From Trachythela sp. YZ-2020 (lineage: Eukaryota; Cnidaria; Anthozoa; Malacalcyonacea; Clavulariidae): a stretch of 64,000 nt of DNA. Under the pieces are notes generated by a model. It was given only the letters and a program-made list of their open reading frames with translations, made no database searches and was not told the DNA's origin. The DNA is taken from contig JADLSH010000170.1 of assembly GCA_016169945.1 (NCBI GenBank), forward strand, positions 124,001 to 188,000. The letters run 5' to 3'. A program made the position numbers and the translations under genes. How positions within the stretch are numbered: the first letter of the stretch is position 1; the number at the start of each line of letters is the position of its first letter. Below, one piece after another: positions 31,577-42,821 of the stretch.

Positions 31577-32039
31577 CTTCAACACAAAAACACGTCACGC
31601 TAACTGGTTTGGAAATAATTTCTTTAGAGCTGAGCCAGGAGAAGTGAGTTAATAAAATATTGTTTATCAGGCTTGAAAACAAAAAGGAAACACACTAAGT
31701 TAACATTTTGGGAGCTTGCTAACTGTAACAAACGAATGAAATCCTGGCATTCCAATCTTAGGTACACAACGATACTCTGCTACTCTAAAATTTACTTACA
31801 TGATGCTGTTGTGCTCCGATCCATTCAAGACCATTTGACTTGAAATTACTTAACTTCTTGTAAAATATATAGTTACAACAAATGTGCAGTACTTCTTTTC
31901 TCATCTCATTTGTCAAAGTGATTGCGTGACTTGTAAACACAGGAGCCCATCAATCGATAAGTAAAGACAGGTTTGTTTTTGTTTTTTTGACAGGTTATAG
32001 TCATGTCTTTTACTACAACGAAATTTAAAAGTAAGTGTA
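31577..32039. other. Intergenic, nothing recognised
   Basis: AT-rich, without motif-bearing frames or inverted repeats that I can see. Confidence 0.4.
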
Positions 32040-34319
32040 TCAAAATATATAGTAAAGCTCTGGTTGACATTGAATGGCATCCAAGAAAGGATGCATATTT
32101 CTCTTGGCAATATCCAACGTGGTTTGCTTCTCAAGATTGTTTGAGCAGGATTCCAAAGATAGATACTTTTCCAGTGCAGAATATCTCTGGAAAACATGAA
32201 AACATGAACACATCCCTCTTGAGGGCAAGAGTAAATTGGTGGGTCCACTCTCCTCCAGTAGCGAAGCAAGCCTGACAATTTGGTCATGCAATGCAAATTT
32301 TAAATCATTATCATTATTCATTTCTTTAGAAATTGATTGTTTTCACAGTCTATGAACACGGAAATATTTGCATAGCATGACCAAATTGTCAGGCTGGCTT
32401 CGCCACTGCTCTCCTCTTCCTGCTCATCACTTACCTGCCCTGTTCAGTGCTTTCAGGTTGCTGAGTGGGCTTTCGATTTCTGGCTGTGGATTTAACTAGT
32501 TTAAACTTCACCAGTGAAAATGGAACTGTCAGCCACTTGATGCCTGTATCTGAAATGTTAAATAACAAATTGTTAGTTCAAATATAAAGAAGAGAGATTG
32601 TTGGATCAGGAAATACACAGTAGAAACCGATATTCTACAAATCGGACACTCTGTTATTACGGATACAAGTTTATTATAGACAGCAATAATTTGTCCCAGC
32701 TACATGAATCGAACATGAAGTATACTATTAAATCAACCAGCATAATAAGAGAACCCCTCCCCTTTTTACAGTCTTTTCACCCAGGCAACAAATAATGACC
32801 GGCTTCTCAGTTACCTTGGATCTTTCGTGATTTGATTTTCTTTCCTTTTCCAACACCATAAGCTCACCATGCAACAACATTTCCACCGTTGAACTCAAAG
32901 TTGTTGAGTTTGCTTATTCCAGGGATTTTTTCTAGCTGTGAAATGGATGAATCATTGATGTGTGGTACTACAGCCACTCTTATTCCCTCAACACCACCAT
33001 GTGATAACAGGGCGTTCTTCATTCCTTTGGCATTCATAACATTGTTGCCTTCATTTACAAACATCCTGATATGTAGCAGCAAGACGGTCAGCTGAACCTT
33101 TCCCTCCTCGAGGATCACTGAAATCAATCCTTGAAATCTTTATTCATGTTGTCTTTTCGATGTGACGGCATGCAAGGATTGTACTTGCAGAATGATAACA
33201 GCCTGCATTATCTTGTCGGAAAAACGCTCTCATCAATTCTGGATTATCTGTTTCCAAGGTCTGTATGATATGCTGCATGAAGAGGACAATGGCAGTACTG
33301 TCTTGACTGCAAGACTCAATAATATGAATGAAGCCTTGATTGAAGCAATTGACCCTTGAATCGTCGGAAGACACCAGATATGTAGCGAGAGATTCCTTTT
33401 TTCCCAAACCAGTCTGACTGTGACTCTCCGTATTGCTGTGGGAGGAACTTCATTGCCCAGTCATTCACTATATATACTGACTTCTCGTCTCTTAAGAGGT
33501 CAATCACATCTATCCTAGCTTGGTCTTGTCGCACGCTACGAAGTTGATAACCTTTCCACAACTTAATGGCTCTAGCTGAAGATGTAAAGAGATACAAGGT
33601 TTCATCTCTATCTTCTTCCGAGGAAAAAGTGCACACTTGGATTGCCTGGTCACTTAGGTCATCAAAGGACCTTGCTCCATGGGCAGCAAAGTTGTTGATG
33701 TCTTGAAGAGATTTACGGATGGTAGCGCTACACTCGTTGAGCACCCTTAACATAGTGGTTTTGCTGAAAGCTTTAAAGCCATTTTACTCACAATACTGAG
33801 AGTACTGATTTACGATCGTTTGAGGTATCATGGTGTGATGATGTTCAGCACTTTAATTGTTTTACCAGAGGACAACTTCAACTCTTTTTCGCCAAATGGA
33901 AGATCCTGCACTAAATGCGGGTTCGTTATAAAGCTTAGAAAATGGTTGAGCTGTTGCTGACTAATACGAAGATGAGGCGCGCTCTAGAGCACCTCTTCTG
34001 TATTGAAGACGATGAAGATTAGCAATAGTAAAACGGTACTGTATAAGTCCTGGAATATACTCTGATATAACATTGAGACTGGCTACATCGGACATGGCGC
34101 CGAGTATCCCAGATCTCTGTGATTTTGTACAGTTCTGCCAGTGCTTCTAAATAAGCTTGTTCTGCTGGTTGATGACCACATCCAAAAGCCTTATTCATAC
34201 TGCCTTTCCAAAGATAAGGAGCATTAGTGGATGAAAGGTCATTTATAACTGAAGCGACAATTTCGCTTGTTTTCTGGACATATCTCTGTTGCGTGCAATG
34301 AGATATTTCATTCCAATCT
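32040..34319 (-). pseudogene. Decayed member of a multi-copy gene family (DNAGCYH-type, transposase-like)
   Basis: In minus-strand order: ALAELYKITEIWDTR (34200-34110); after a frame change EYIPGLIQYRFTIANLHRLQ (34060-34010); RKSLQDINNFAAHGARSFDD and VNDWAMKFLPQQYGESQSDW (33753-33400); after another shift DNAGCYHSASTILACRH (33200-33150); RIDFSDPRGGKG and NAKGMKNALLSHGGVEGIRV (33125-32990); and a late C-P-Q-E-G-C zinc-finger-like piece (about 32230). I recall this as a repetitive, uncharacterised family in cnidarian genomes. The spaced Asp residues suggest an RNase H-like transposase, which is inference. There are at least three frameshifts, a hAT MITE within, and a 5' end cut by another MITE at 34320. 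Confidence 0.6.
32256..32408. mobile_element. hAT-type foldback MITE (153 bp)
   Basis: The ends CAGTAGCGAAGCAAGCCTGA and the inverted ...CGCCACTG pair over about 42 bases. An exact 8 bp duplication, CTCTCCTC, flanks it (32248-32255 and 32409-32416). CAGTGGCG-like ends with 8 bp duplications are typical of hAT elements. It sits in the 3' part of the decayed gene at 32040-34319. Confidence 0.9.
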
Positions 34320-34953
34320 ACAATCTTGGCCAAAAGTTCATGGAACGACGTTCAGAATACGTGATTTTCCCTACTATCGTGTTTTAACATGAAATTGTAT
34401 CTCCCCCCGCGCCCCCATTCAATGTTGCTTTCTAGCATTCTTACTGGACATAATAGTTTGTTTGTCTCAGATGCCAAGTCACTGAACATCAACATTAGGG
34501 ACCTTAAGATCTACGACGACGTGTGGCAGTCGACAACGCCAAATAGATATGTGAATATAAAGAGACCGTGATTGATTGAACAACGTTCTTGTTTTAGCTC
34601 ACAGCTTTTTATTCATGAGTTTTAAAACGTTTCAACTGCAGTTATCGACTACAATGCAGGCTGTAAAAACAAACGTGAAATGCAGCTATTCATCCTTCTA
34701 ACTTGCCTTCGTCCTGAGGATGTAAAAATGCTCTAGTTGGCGTTGTGAACAAGACAGGGGCGTAGTCGAGAATTCTCTTGGGACTACAAGCTTTTCCATT
34801 GCTTTATTACAAGCGAAAAACTTCATTGTTGGAAGGGCTGTGTCGTCGACGCTGGCGTTGTAGATCTTAATCTCCCTATTGAATGGGGGGGGGGAGTGCA
34901 TCACTAATGCACAGAAAATGACTAATCGTTCTACGGTTTTTGGCCAAGATTGT
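34320..34953. mobile_element. ACAATCTTGGCC MITE, copy B, with nested insertion
   Basis: The ends are ACAATCTTGGCCAAAA on the left and its reverse complement on the right. The 2 bp flanks are CT on both sides (34318-34319, 34954-34955). Except for a 381 bp insertion, the sequence matches 41071-41319 closely, including a distinctive poly-C then poly-G pair of segments (CCCCATTCAATG and CATTGAATGGGG) that can pair. Confidence 0.85.
34497..34877. mobile_element. Nested 381 bp MITE inside copy B
   Basis: The ends AGGGACCTTAAGATCTACGA and the inverted ...GTAGATCTTAATCTCCCT match at about 17 of 20 positions. The 3 bp ATT is duplicated (34494-34496 and 34878-34880). The uninterrupted target is seen in copy A near 41250 (AACATCAACATTGAATGGGG). 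A 3 bp duplication and G-rich ends suggest PIF/Harbinger, although ATT is not the usual TWA. Confidence 0.85.
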
Positions 34954-34955
34954 CT

Positions 34956-36555
34956 GAAAGTAAGATGTTTTCTGATTTTTACGCTAAAGACAATTATAAA
35001 CAATATAGTTGTCTATGCACAATATAGTTGTAACTGTTGCACAAACTGCATCATGGTTGTCTTAAAAAAAGGCTATTTAGCAAAGATAGCTTATTATTAA
35101 TTTGATTTATACTTTTCAATACTGTCCGTCCAATTGATGGGATTGGTTACCATGCAGAGGGTGGGAAACTTTTAACCCCTATAGCTTAAGTTTTGACGCA
35201 TGTGCATCTATTTTTTATAGAAACTTTATGCTGGCTCATACACCTAAGTGATAAGAGGAAATACACTATATCTGAGCTAAAGGAAAGGTTTTGATCAGAT
35301 AATTTCAATTACAATGTTCTCACTTAGCATGGCATATACACAGGGTTACACATGCATGAATACATAGCTAAGCCGCCAGGTTTGAATAAGTTAAACAAAG
35401 TCCATAAATATCGTCTATGCACATTGTAGTGTATGTCAATAGTTTAACTAAAACCTGTAAGAATGTACTTTTAGTGCCTATCAGAGTTGACAAGTTATTT
35501 GATACGGATATATACAAAGGTGATATGTCATGTAATGGGATATACAGTAATAACTATTGTCAGACAAATTTGCTGACACCACGGCAATATCGACAATACT
35601 CAGTGACAGTACTCACTGAAATTCTTTAAAATCTTGGCACTGAATCAGTGTGAAGAAAATATAATTGTTATAGATGTATCGGTGTTTCTAGCAAAATTAT
35701 CTGAAAATTCACATTTCTCACTGCTGACTGTATTAGAATAGACATAAATTTTCAAGTAAGTATTGTGAGTTTGAGTGAGAAGTGTTGGTTTTGATATATA
35801 AGCTCAATTTTGTATGGAATAACTCTAATTGAATAATAATATACCAAGTTATATATTAGAATCAATTATTAAATGTTGATTTTGTCCATTGTTCAGGCAG
35901 AAATTCCACTTTTAGACTGAGTACTGTTACTGAGAAATGTGCATTGCATGTATAATATGTAAACTGATACTGCATGCCAAATGTCATATACTGTTCTGGC
36001 GTGCGGGCTGTGGCCTTTTTACCAAACGTATGGGTTGACAAGCTAAGTATCCTACATGAACCTCTTACAACATATATAAATATATATAATTTAGGCATTA
36101 GCACATTTTCAATTTTGAAAGGTGAAAGGTTTCGTATTTGTTTTTTGCATTCATGGTCTTGGACTTGGGACATATATTTTTGCAATGTACATTAATTTCA
36201 ACTTAAGTCTCGAGTTTTCTGTCAACAGAATCCCGCTATATACAGATTTAAATTGTTCTGGGACAGTGAATTTACACGAAGTTGTTTTTTTTATACGCGG
36301 TAAACCTGTAGCCGGTTTATATACTTATACCCTGCCTTACTCAGTCAATATATATGTTCAATGTTTCAAGATTAACACGTGTATGTACCAGTTTAATAAA
36401 CACTTTATTGTTGTGTCTAAATAGTCGCAGATAAAATTTAAATATATGGACAAATGTGCATTTGGCAACGAAACACTTTTAGAGTACGGTAAAATCGTAA
36501 ACTTATATTTTTGAAAAGCCTGTTATAGCGCTTAGTCTAAACCTAAGGAATATTT
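34956..36555. other. Long AT-rich stretch without recognised genes
   Basis: Several open frames of 60-107 codons occur on both strands (for example 35862-36185 minus and 36122-36424 plus) without domain motifs, splice context or repeats. I see no supportable gene. Confidence 0.45.
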
Positions 36556-36561
36556 CGTATA

Positions 36562-37183
36562 TTGAGGAGTTTAGTTGCAGGGCCACCTTTAGTTACAGGG
36601 CCACCACATGCAAATGAAGTGGTTGTTTGTGATGCAAATGATTCAGATGGTGTTAAGCCTATAAATAAGGAGCAATTAGCGAGCATTGTTCTAAACCATG
36701 GTGATTATAGTCTATTATCAAATGATTCAAATGATTCTATGGGTAATAATGAAAATACATATGCTAAAGTAACAGCATGCCAACCACCTACTAAAACAAT
36801 TCAACATAGTGTGATACCTAACAAAGGTGTCATTATTGAAAAACCTATTACGATCAATAATGCAGAAATTGCTAATCATGGTTCTGTGGAAACCGAGTCA
36901 GCAAGATAATGTTAGTTCGGATGGGTTTGTTGGAGTCCAACGAAAGCGTCAAAGAACCAAAAAGTTCTTTCTGTCTGGAATTGCTGACAATGTTAGAGAT
37001 CTGGACATATTATCCTATTTGGAAAAACGTAAGATAAAACCAACTTATTTAACATTATTTAAAAGTAAACGGAAAGGTACTATGTTGGCAAAGCTTCATG
37101 TTCCAGCAAATGTAAGTCCGTTTATTGAAAATGAAACCTTTTGGCCAAAGTTTGTGCTTTGTAAACGTTTGTGCTTTGTATAA
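36562..37183 (+). pseudogene. LINE-B ORF1 fragment
   Basis: An N-terminal low-complexity part (36562-36909) is followed in another frame by KKFFLSGIADNVRDLDILSY and LFKSKRKGTMLAKLHV and FWPKFVLCKR. This has the layout of the RNA-binding (RRM-like) half of ORF1 in CR1-type LINEs: an F-x-x-x-G-I strand, a helix, then a basic S-K-R-K-G-T strand. ORF1 proteins coat the element RNA. The frame break near 36900 and the lack of a clean start mark it as dead. Confidence 0.6.
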
Positions 37184-37429
37184 TGGCTCAAATTCCTGTT
37201 AGGATATCCTCAAGATTATATAGGGTTGGGCGAATGAAGCGCAATCCTTATAATGTTCAATCACAAAATCTGACTACGGTTGATCAAACTCAGCATCGGC
37301 TACAACTTGGATGTCTCCACGACAGGATGTCTCCACGATTACAGAGGTTTAGGTGGGTGAAGCGTAATCCTCAAAATATAATATCTGTGAATATTTCTCA
37401 TACAGCCCACCCAAAGGTTGTAATGAATA

Positions 37430-40400
37430 ATCAAAAACATTCATGTAACAGAATAAAGTTATCTCATCTCAATGTGCGGTCAGTTAGAAACAGAAACCAT
37501 TTGATTCAATTAAGAGAACTGGTCGCTGAAGAGAAATTAGATATCTTGGCATTATCAGAGACATGGCTAAATTCGTCCACGACCAATGCTGAGGTAAAAA
37601 TTCAGGAATACAATGTGCACAGACTCGATCGCAAGCACAAAAAGGGTGGTGGCGTATGTATCTACGTGCGTAATGACTTTAAGACAAAAGTGTTAAAAGA
37701 CCTCTCGTATATTTCTCCAGCAGGTTTCCATCAACTTTGGTTGCAAATACAAGTGAATAAAAATAAATCTATGATTGACTTATAGACCACCTGATTGCCC
37801 GGTTACATGCATACGAGATGAATTTAAACCTAAATTCATTGAGGCTTTATTACTGGGAAAAGAGATCATTATTTTAGGTGATATGAATTGTAATCTCCTT
37901 ACATCCTGTTATGAAGCTAAAGTATTATTAGATACTTGCTCCGAACTACACCTGACCCAACTTATTAAAGATCCAACGAGAATTACATCTCAAACAAGTT
38001 CGTTGCTTGATGTTATAATGATTTCGTCTTCCTCTAAGGTTAAAAGTAGCGGGGTTGTTGATATAGGCATTAGCGACCATTCTATGATCTACTTACACTT
38101 AAACTAAGAGCTGATAAGCTCCGGTCTGAATATAAGGACGTGAGGAGTTATAAAAACTACGACCCTGTGCGTTTCAGGGTAGAACTGTCTCAACTTCCGT
38201 TTTATGAGATCTATCGTATTAATGATGTGAATGAGAAAATTGATTACTAGAGACCTTTAGCATTGCGTTTTTCGCAAAAACCGCAAACCGCAAAATATCA
38301 CGTGACCCTGGTCTTGCGGTCGCGTTTGGCGTTTGACGTTGACGTTTCAACCGCAAGAAGGTGTTCTAGCGGTAAGTGAAATACGGCAACGTTTTAACAC
38401 TATTTAAAGTTTAGAAACACACGTTTAACTACTAAAGCAAAGTTCTTTGGCCTCTTTTCTTGATACATGGCAATTTTTATCCTTAGATTATAACTTTTAC
38501 AAGAGTTATGGCGATTATTACCGAGCAAGTGAGAATAGCCATGCGGAAGTAAACAAAACATGGCGTACTCATTACGCGGTAAGCAGGAATGAAACGTCAA
38601 GCTAAATGCACCAAACTGCCCAAACGTCTAACGGCAAACCGCTAACCTGAAACCGCGGTTTGTGGTTCGCGGTCTGAAAAATTTACGCTATGCTAAAGGT
38701 CTCTATTTTAATCAATTATTTATAAATACTCTGGACAAACATGCACCCATCAAGCACATCAGAATTAAAGGCAGACCTAACAAGTTTATCAATAAGGAAT
38801 TAAAGTATACGATGAAATTGAGGGACAAAAAGCTGAGAATTTTTTGCCTCTCACGAAATGCGGAAGATTGGGATGTCTATAAGCAACTCAGGAATTCTAT
38901 AAAGACAACTTTAAGAACAGCAGAGTCTAACTATGTACGGAATCAAATTGAGGAATATAAAGGTAATTCAAGATCTATGTGGAAGGTGATTAGGGGGTGT
39001 CTGCCGAGGGAAGATTCAGAAAAACCTGTTTACCAAAAAGACCATAAAATACTAGCCAATGAATTTAACAACTATTTTGCTTCTGTGGGGAAGACTGCAG
39101 CCGACAAGGTAAAGAAACTAGCGGAAGTTAACAATATTCAGATAACAACTGCTTTACCACCCTCGAGACACCTATCTTCCCTTGATCTGTTTGAATTTAG
39201 TGCGGTTACATGTGATGAAGTTAGAAAAATAATTTAATAGTCCATCAAACAAAGCTCCAGGTGCTGATAAGATAAATATTCAATTCATTAAAGATTCACT
39301 TGAAGTGATTTTAGACCCTGTCACGGATATTATCAACTCTTCCTTGATGACGTCAACATATCCTTCAACGTGGAAGATAGCAGAAGTAGTTCCGCTACAC
39401 AAGGAAGGTGATTATGAAATCGCCTCAAATAATCGGTCAATTTCACTACTGTCATGTTTGTCAAAAATATGCGACAAAGTCGCATTGAATCAGTATACAA
39501 AACACCTAACAAAACATAAATTATTGACGAAGCATCAAAGTGGTAATCGAAAGAAACATTCCACTGAAACACTTAACATTGCAGTGACAGACATGATGTT
39601 GGAAGCAATGGACAATAAGCAATTATCTATAGTTATATTTTTGGATATGTCTAAAGCGTTTGACAGTGTTCAACACGACATGCTTCTTCAAAGAATTCTA
39701 AACTTGGGTGTATCTCCGGCAGTGTATAAATGGTTTAAAAGTTATTTATCCGACAGATGGCAGTATGTTAGAATTGGAACCACCTCTTCGACGCCTGTTG
39801 CATTGTCATATGGGATTCCCCAAGGCTCTGTGCTATCACCGTTTTTATTTAATATATATACAGATAGCTTGTCTTCAGTTCCCAACAGTTGTAGTCTTGA
39901 ATCGTATGTTGACGACTCAAAAACATTTCTATCGTTTACATTATTGAATATGGAACGCTCGTTACTGCATATAGAAGAGGATTTGCACAGAGTTTTTGAA
40001 TGGTGTTGTAACAACAGTCTTCTTGTAAACACAGAAAAGACCAAAATGTTGCTGGTTGGTACATGGCAACTTATGAATCAATTGGAATCTCCCGTCCATA
40101 TTAATTTTATGGGGGGAAATCTTATACCAGTGACAGAGGTAAAGGATTTGGGTATGCTCCTGGATTCTCATCTAACGTATGACAAACACATACAAGCATT
40201 GTCATCATCGTGTATTTCAAAATTGGGTCAGATTGGTCGGGTGAAACACAACTTTGATCAGTTAACACTAGCTACAATCATTGACACATTAGTCATGAGC
40301 AAAATTAACTCTTGTTCAACAGTATGGTCTAATACATCAGACAGCAATATTAGCAATACAAAATTGTGCAGCCCGATTGATCACAGGGGTGCATAAGTAT

Positions 40401-40731
40401 GATCATATATCTCCGACATTAAATGCATTAGGATGGTTGCCAATCAAAGAACATCTATTATACAGAGATGCGTTATTAACATTTAAATGCATGAATGACA
40501 AAGCTCCACGGTAATTATGTGATATTTTTGCACAACGTAACAGAATTCATAACCGAGATACCAGAAGAAATGGAGACCTGGATATTCCAAAATTCAGGAC
40601 ATTGATTGGTCAAAGATCGTTTAAATACAGAGGGACTAAGATATGGAATGGTCTAGATACAGAGCTGAAATCAATTAGTGATTTAAACAATTTTAAGACG
40701 AAACTTAAGACAATTCTTATTGAAAAGCGAT
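37430..40731 (+). pseudogene. LINE-B ORF2: APE endonuclease and reverse transcriptase
   Basis: Endonuclease blocks are LSHLNVRSVRNR, LALSETWLN, KKGGGVCIYVRND (37460-37680), then after a frameshift GDMNCNLL and ISDHSMIYL (37870-38095). The RT (39305-40396) has motif A IFLDMSKAFDSVQHD, then YGIPQGSVLSPFLFN and an intact catalytic box ESYVDDSKTF. The C-terminal part (40390-40731) includes ALGWLPIKEHLLYRD and FKYRGTKIWNGL. A MITE splits the linker at 38248-38705 with the frame preserved. It is the best-conserved RT in the window by open length (363 codons), but it is not functional as a whole. Confidence 0.85.
38250..38703. mobile_element. 454 bp MITE with TA duplication inside LINE-B
   Basis: The ends are GAGACCTTTAGCATTGCG and the inverted ...CGCTATGCTAAAGGTCTC (17 of 18 matched), with TA directly on both sides (38248-38249, 38704-38705). 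The element plus one TA is 456 bases, a multiple of three, and the LINE linker reads on in the same frame after it. TA duplications are typical of Tc1/mariner-type elements. No coding sequence is inside, but internal AACCGC/GCGGTT motifs are repeated. Confidence 0.85.
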
Positions 40732-41070
40732 AATTTTTAATTGCTTTCAACTCATAAAATAAAGTATAATTTTAGTTTATGTAATAATTTGTATAAATTA
40801 ATCATTAATGATAAGATTGTTGCAAATATAGTTGATAATTTATAATTTATAACATATGTAAATTGTCGTTGAAAAGCCCTTTTAGGGAATGTCATTTAAT
40901 AAATTCAATTCAAAGTTAAATTTGAATCTAATCAATATACGAATTTCAAGAGTATTTTATATGATATCAGCGATTCTTTATATTAATGCTCTGTATATAT
41001 ATATATGTAACGCACCTTCAATGAATTTCAAGCATTCATAAAACAAAATATGAAATATGATTACATTCAG

Positions 41071-41319
41071 ACAATCTTGGCCAAAAGTTAATGGAACGAC
41101 GGACAGAATACGCGATTTTCCCTACTATTGTGTTTTAACATGAAATTGTATCTCCCCCCGCGCCCCCATTCAATGTTGCTTTCTAGCATTCGTACTGGAC
41201 CTAATAGTTTGTTTGTCCCAGATGCCAAGTCACTGAACATCAACATTGAATGGGGGGGGGAGTGCATCACTAATGCACAGAAAATGACTAATCGTTCTAC
41301 GGTTTTTGGCCAAGATTGT
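41071..41319. mobile_element. ACAATCTTGGCC MITE, copy A (249 bp, uninterrupted)
   Basis: It has 16 bp inverted ends, ACAATCTTGGCCAAAA, with AG on both sides (41069-41070, 41320-41321). It has the same internal sequence as copy B at 34320-34953, without its insertion. A variable 2 bp target (AG here, CT in copy B) is unlike Tc1/mariner. Confidence 0.85.
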
Positions 41320-41339
41320 AGCATTGCTTTTCCTAATGG

Positions 41340-41534
41340 CTAGATGCTACAAACTTCCAAGTATTCGTTAAGCTTTGTTTTTCTGGCAACTGATGAGGAA
41401 TTGTCGCTGACGTCACAAGATGATGCTGTATTTGCGGCGTCTGGAGAGAAGATGCTCCACGTGCTCTCGGCCAATTTTAATTTACTCATTTCTTCGACAA
41501 GTTCGTTGGAAGTTTTGGTGGTACTTTCCTCTTC
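41340..41534 (-). CDS. Terminal exon of an unrecognised gene
   Basis: On the minus strand, after an acceptor (CTCCTGTTTAG), 64 codons run to a stop at 41340. They begin EEESTTKTSNELVEEMSKLK and end ARKTKLNEYLEVCSI. The composition (Ser/Thr/Glu-rich, then amphipathic) and the clean frame look like a real C-terminal exon. Entry phase is 0, matching the exit of the exon at 42082-42227. The stop lies only 21 bases from the right end of the MITE at 41071-41319. I do not recognise the protein. Confidence 0.5.
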   Translation of the reverse strand, partial: EEESTTKTSNELVEEMSKLKLAESTWSIFSPDAANTASSCDVSDNSSSVARKTKLNEYLEVCSI

Positions 41535-41599
41535 CTAAACAGGAGTTCAAACACGAGAACAGAATTATGACACATGACTAAGTTAGACTTGTTTCTTAC

Positions 41600-41672
41600 C
41601 GCCTTTTCCACGTTAATCTGGGACAAATCTAGATGTGTCAAGATTTCTTGATTGGTGTCACTTTTTTTCGTC
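41600..41672 (-). CDS. Exon-like unit C (73 nt), duplicated
   Basis: It lies between the acceptor TTCCTGTTTAG and the donor GCG|GTAAGAAAC. The open frame reads TKKSDTNQEILTHLDLSQIN and VEKA. Unit B (41923-41992) is a close relative including both splice sites and the flanking intron sequence. Entry phase does not fit the neighbouring exons, so it may be alternatively used, non-coding or decayed. Confidence 0.35.
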
Positions 41673-41922
41673 CTAAACAGGAATTGCAACATGAGAGAGA
41701 TAGTTAGATAGTTCTATTTGAAACCTCGCAGCCAGTAGGTTTGAATCATGCCTATGTTACAAATAAATTAATATTAAAATATCTAAAAGCCTAATAATAA
41801 ATCTGTATTGAATAAATTATTAGAATAAATTGAATAATAATTAATAAATTACTAGATCACTATTGTGTTATAACAAATAGTCATTAATCATGACATATGA
41901 CCAAGTTAGACTTGTTTCTTAC

Positions 41923-41992
41923 CGCCTTTTCCACATTGATCTGTGGCAGATCTAGGTGTGAAGATTTCTGGACTGGTGTTACTTCTTTCGTC
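41923..41992 (-). CDS. Exon-like unit B (70 nt), duplicated
   Basis: It has the same splice-site context as unit C. The frame reads TKEVTPVQKSSHLDLPQINV and EKA, with HLDL and the closing INVEKA block shared with unit C. The unit repeats at about 320 bp spacing together with its introns, which indicates tandem duplication of an exon plus flanks. The 70 versus 73 base lengths show an indel of one codon. Confidence 0.35.
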
Positions 41993-42081
41993 CTAAACAA
42001 GAATTCCAACATTAGATCACTTTTGTGTTATAGCAAAAGTCATCAATCATGACAGGTGATTGAGTTAAACTTGCGTCTTAC

Positions 42082-42227
42082 CTCTTGCTCGACGCTGATG
42101 TTCGGAAGAGATATTGACATTCCTCTCTCCAACGAATGGCTGCTTGGTTCATCATCGGTTGACACTAAATCGTTTTTACTTTCGGTTGCCACTCCAGCAA
42201 AATAACTTTCACAGCTTTTGCATATTA
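42082..42227 (-). CDS. Internal exon of the same unrecognised gene
   Basis: The acceptor is TTCTTATTCTAG and the donor is GAG|GTAAGACG. The open frame reads ICKSCESYFAGVATESKNDL and LERGMSISLPNISVEQE. The C-x-x-C near the start may be part of a zinc site or a disulfide. SLPNISVEQ resembles the DLPQINVEK ends of units B and C, so all three may be copies of one exon. Exons further upstream were not found. Confidence 0.45.
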
Positions 42228-42821
42228 CTAGAATAAGAAAAGAAATAGCATCCTACTTTGCGATTCTTGGGAACCAAAGTCAACTCGATGTACAACATAA
42301 TTTGTTCAATTGAAGACATACAGAATAAATTTTGTTTTCACTCATCCCACATATACCCCAATAGAGGCAGGAAACAAACCAATGTAATAATGCAGGCTAG
42401 TGGACACACCCAAGCAATGTTTTTAATGTTTGAAATTACGACAACAAGGTACCTTAACGGTTTTTCTCTATCTGTTTTTTCTTTCTACATTTTGTTGCTG
42501 TTAGTTGTCGTTACGAAAAGTACTTCTTGTCCACAAAAATAATTCATTAATGATCGCGAATGGTCTCGTTAAAAATGAACCATGATAACAAAGTCGTCAA
42601 TCCACATTGCGCTTTGACAGATGAGGATTTATGTGCCGCAAGAGGAACTGGACATTTTGTCTTGTTACTCCTCCAAATAACGATGTAAAGAGCACACAGT
42701 CATCAGGAGGCAAGTGGAAGCACTGGAGGTAAGATGGCGGTTTTATTCTTGCTCTTAAAATTTGAGAATTTTGAGAATTTTTCGATTTTCTGTATACATA
42801 TTGCTTTAATGTGATTGAAAG

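Larger units (their letters stand above)
36560..40905 (+). mobile_element. LINE-B: long CR1-like retrotransposon, interrupted
   Basis: Remnants of ORF1 (36562-37170) precede an APE endonuclease (about 37440-38110), the linker (38110-39237), the RT (39240-40396), a C-terminal region (to 40731) and an AT-rich 3' UTR ending in AATAAATTCAATTC near 40905. It carries a 454 bp MITE at 38250. Frameshifts are visible near 36900, 37780, 38105 and 39235, with a stop at 40394. No target duplication was found. Confidence 0.85.

Noticed and set aside
35862..36424. Open frames of about 100 codons on both strands
   Set aside because: No recognisable domain, codon pattern or splice context; expected by chance in this length of AT-rich DNA.
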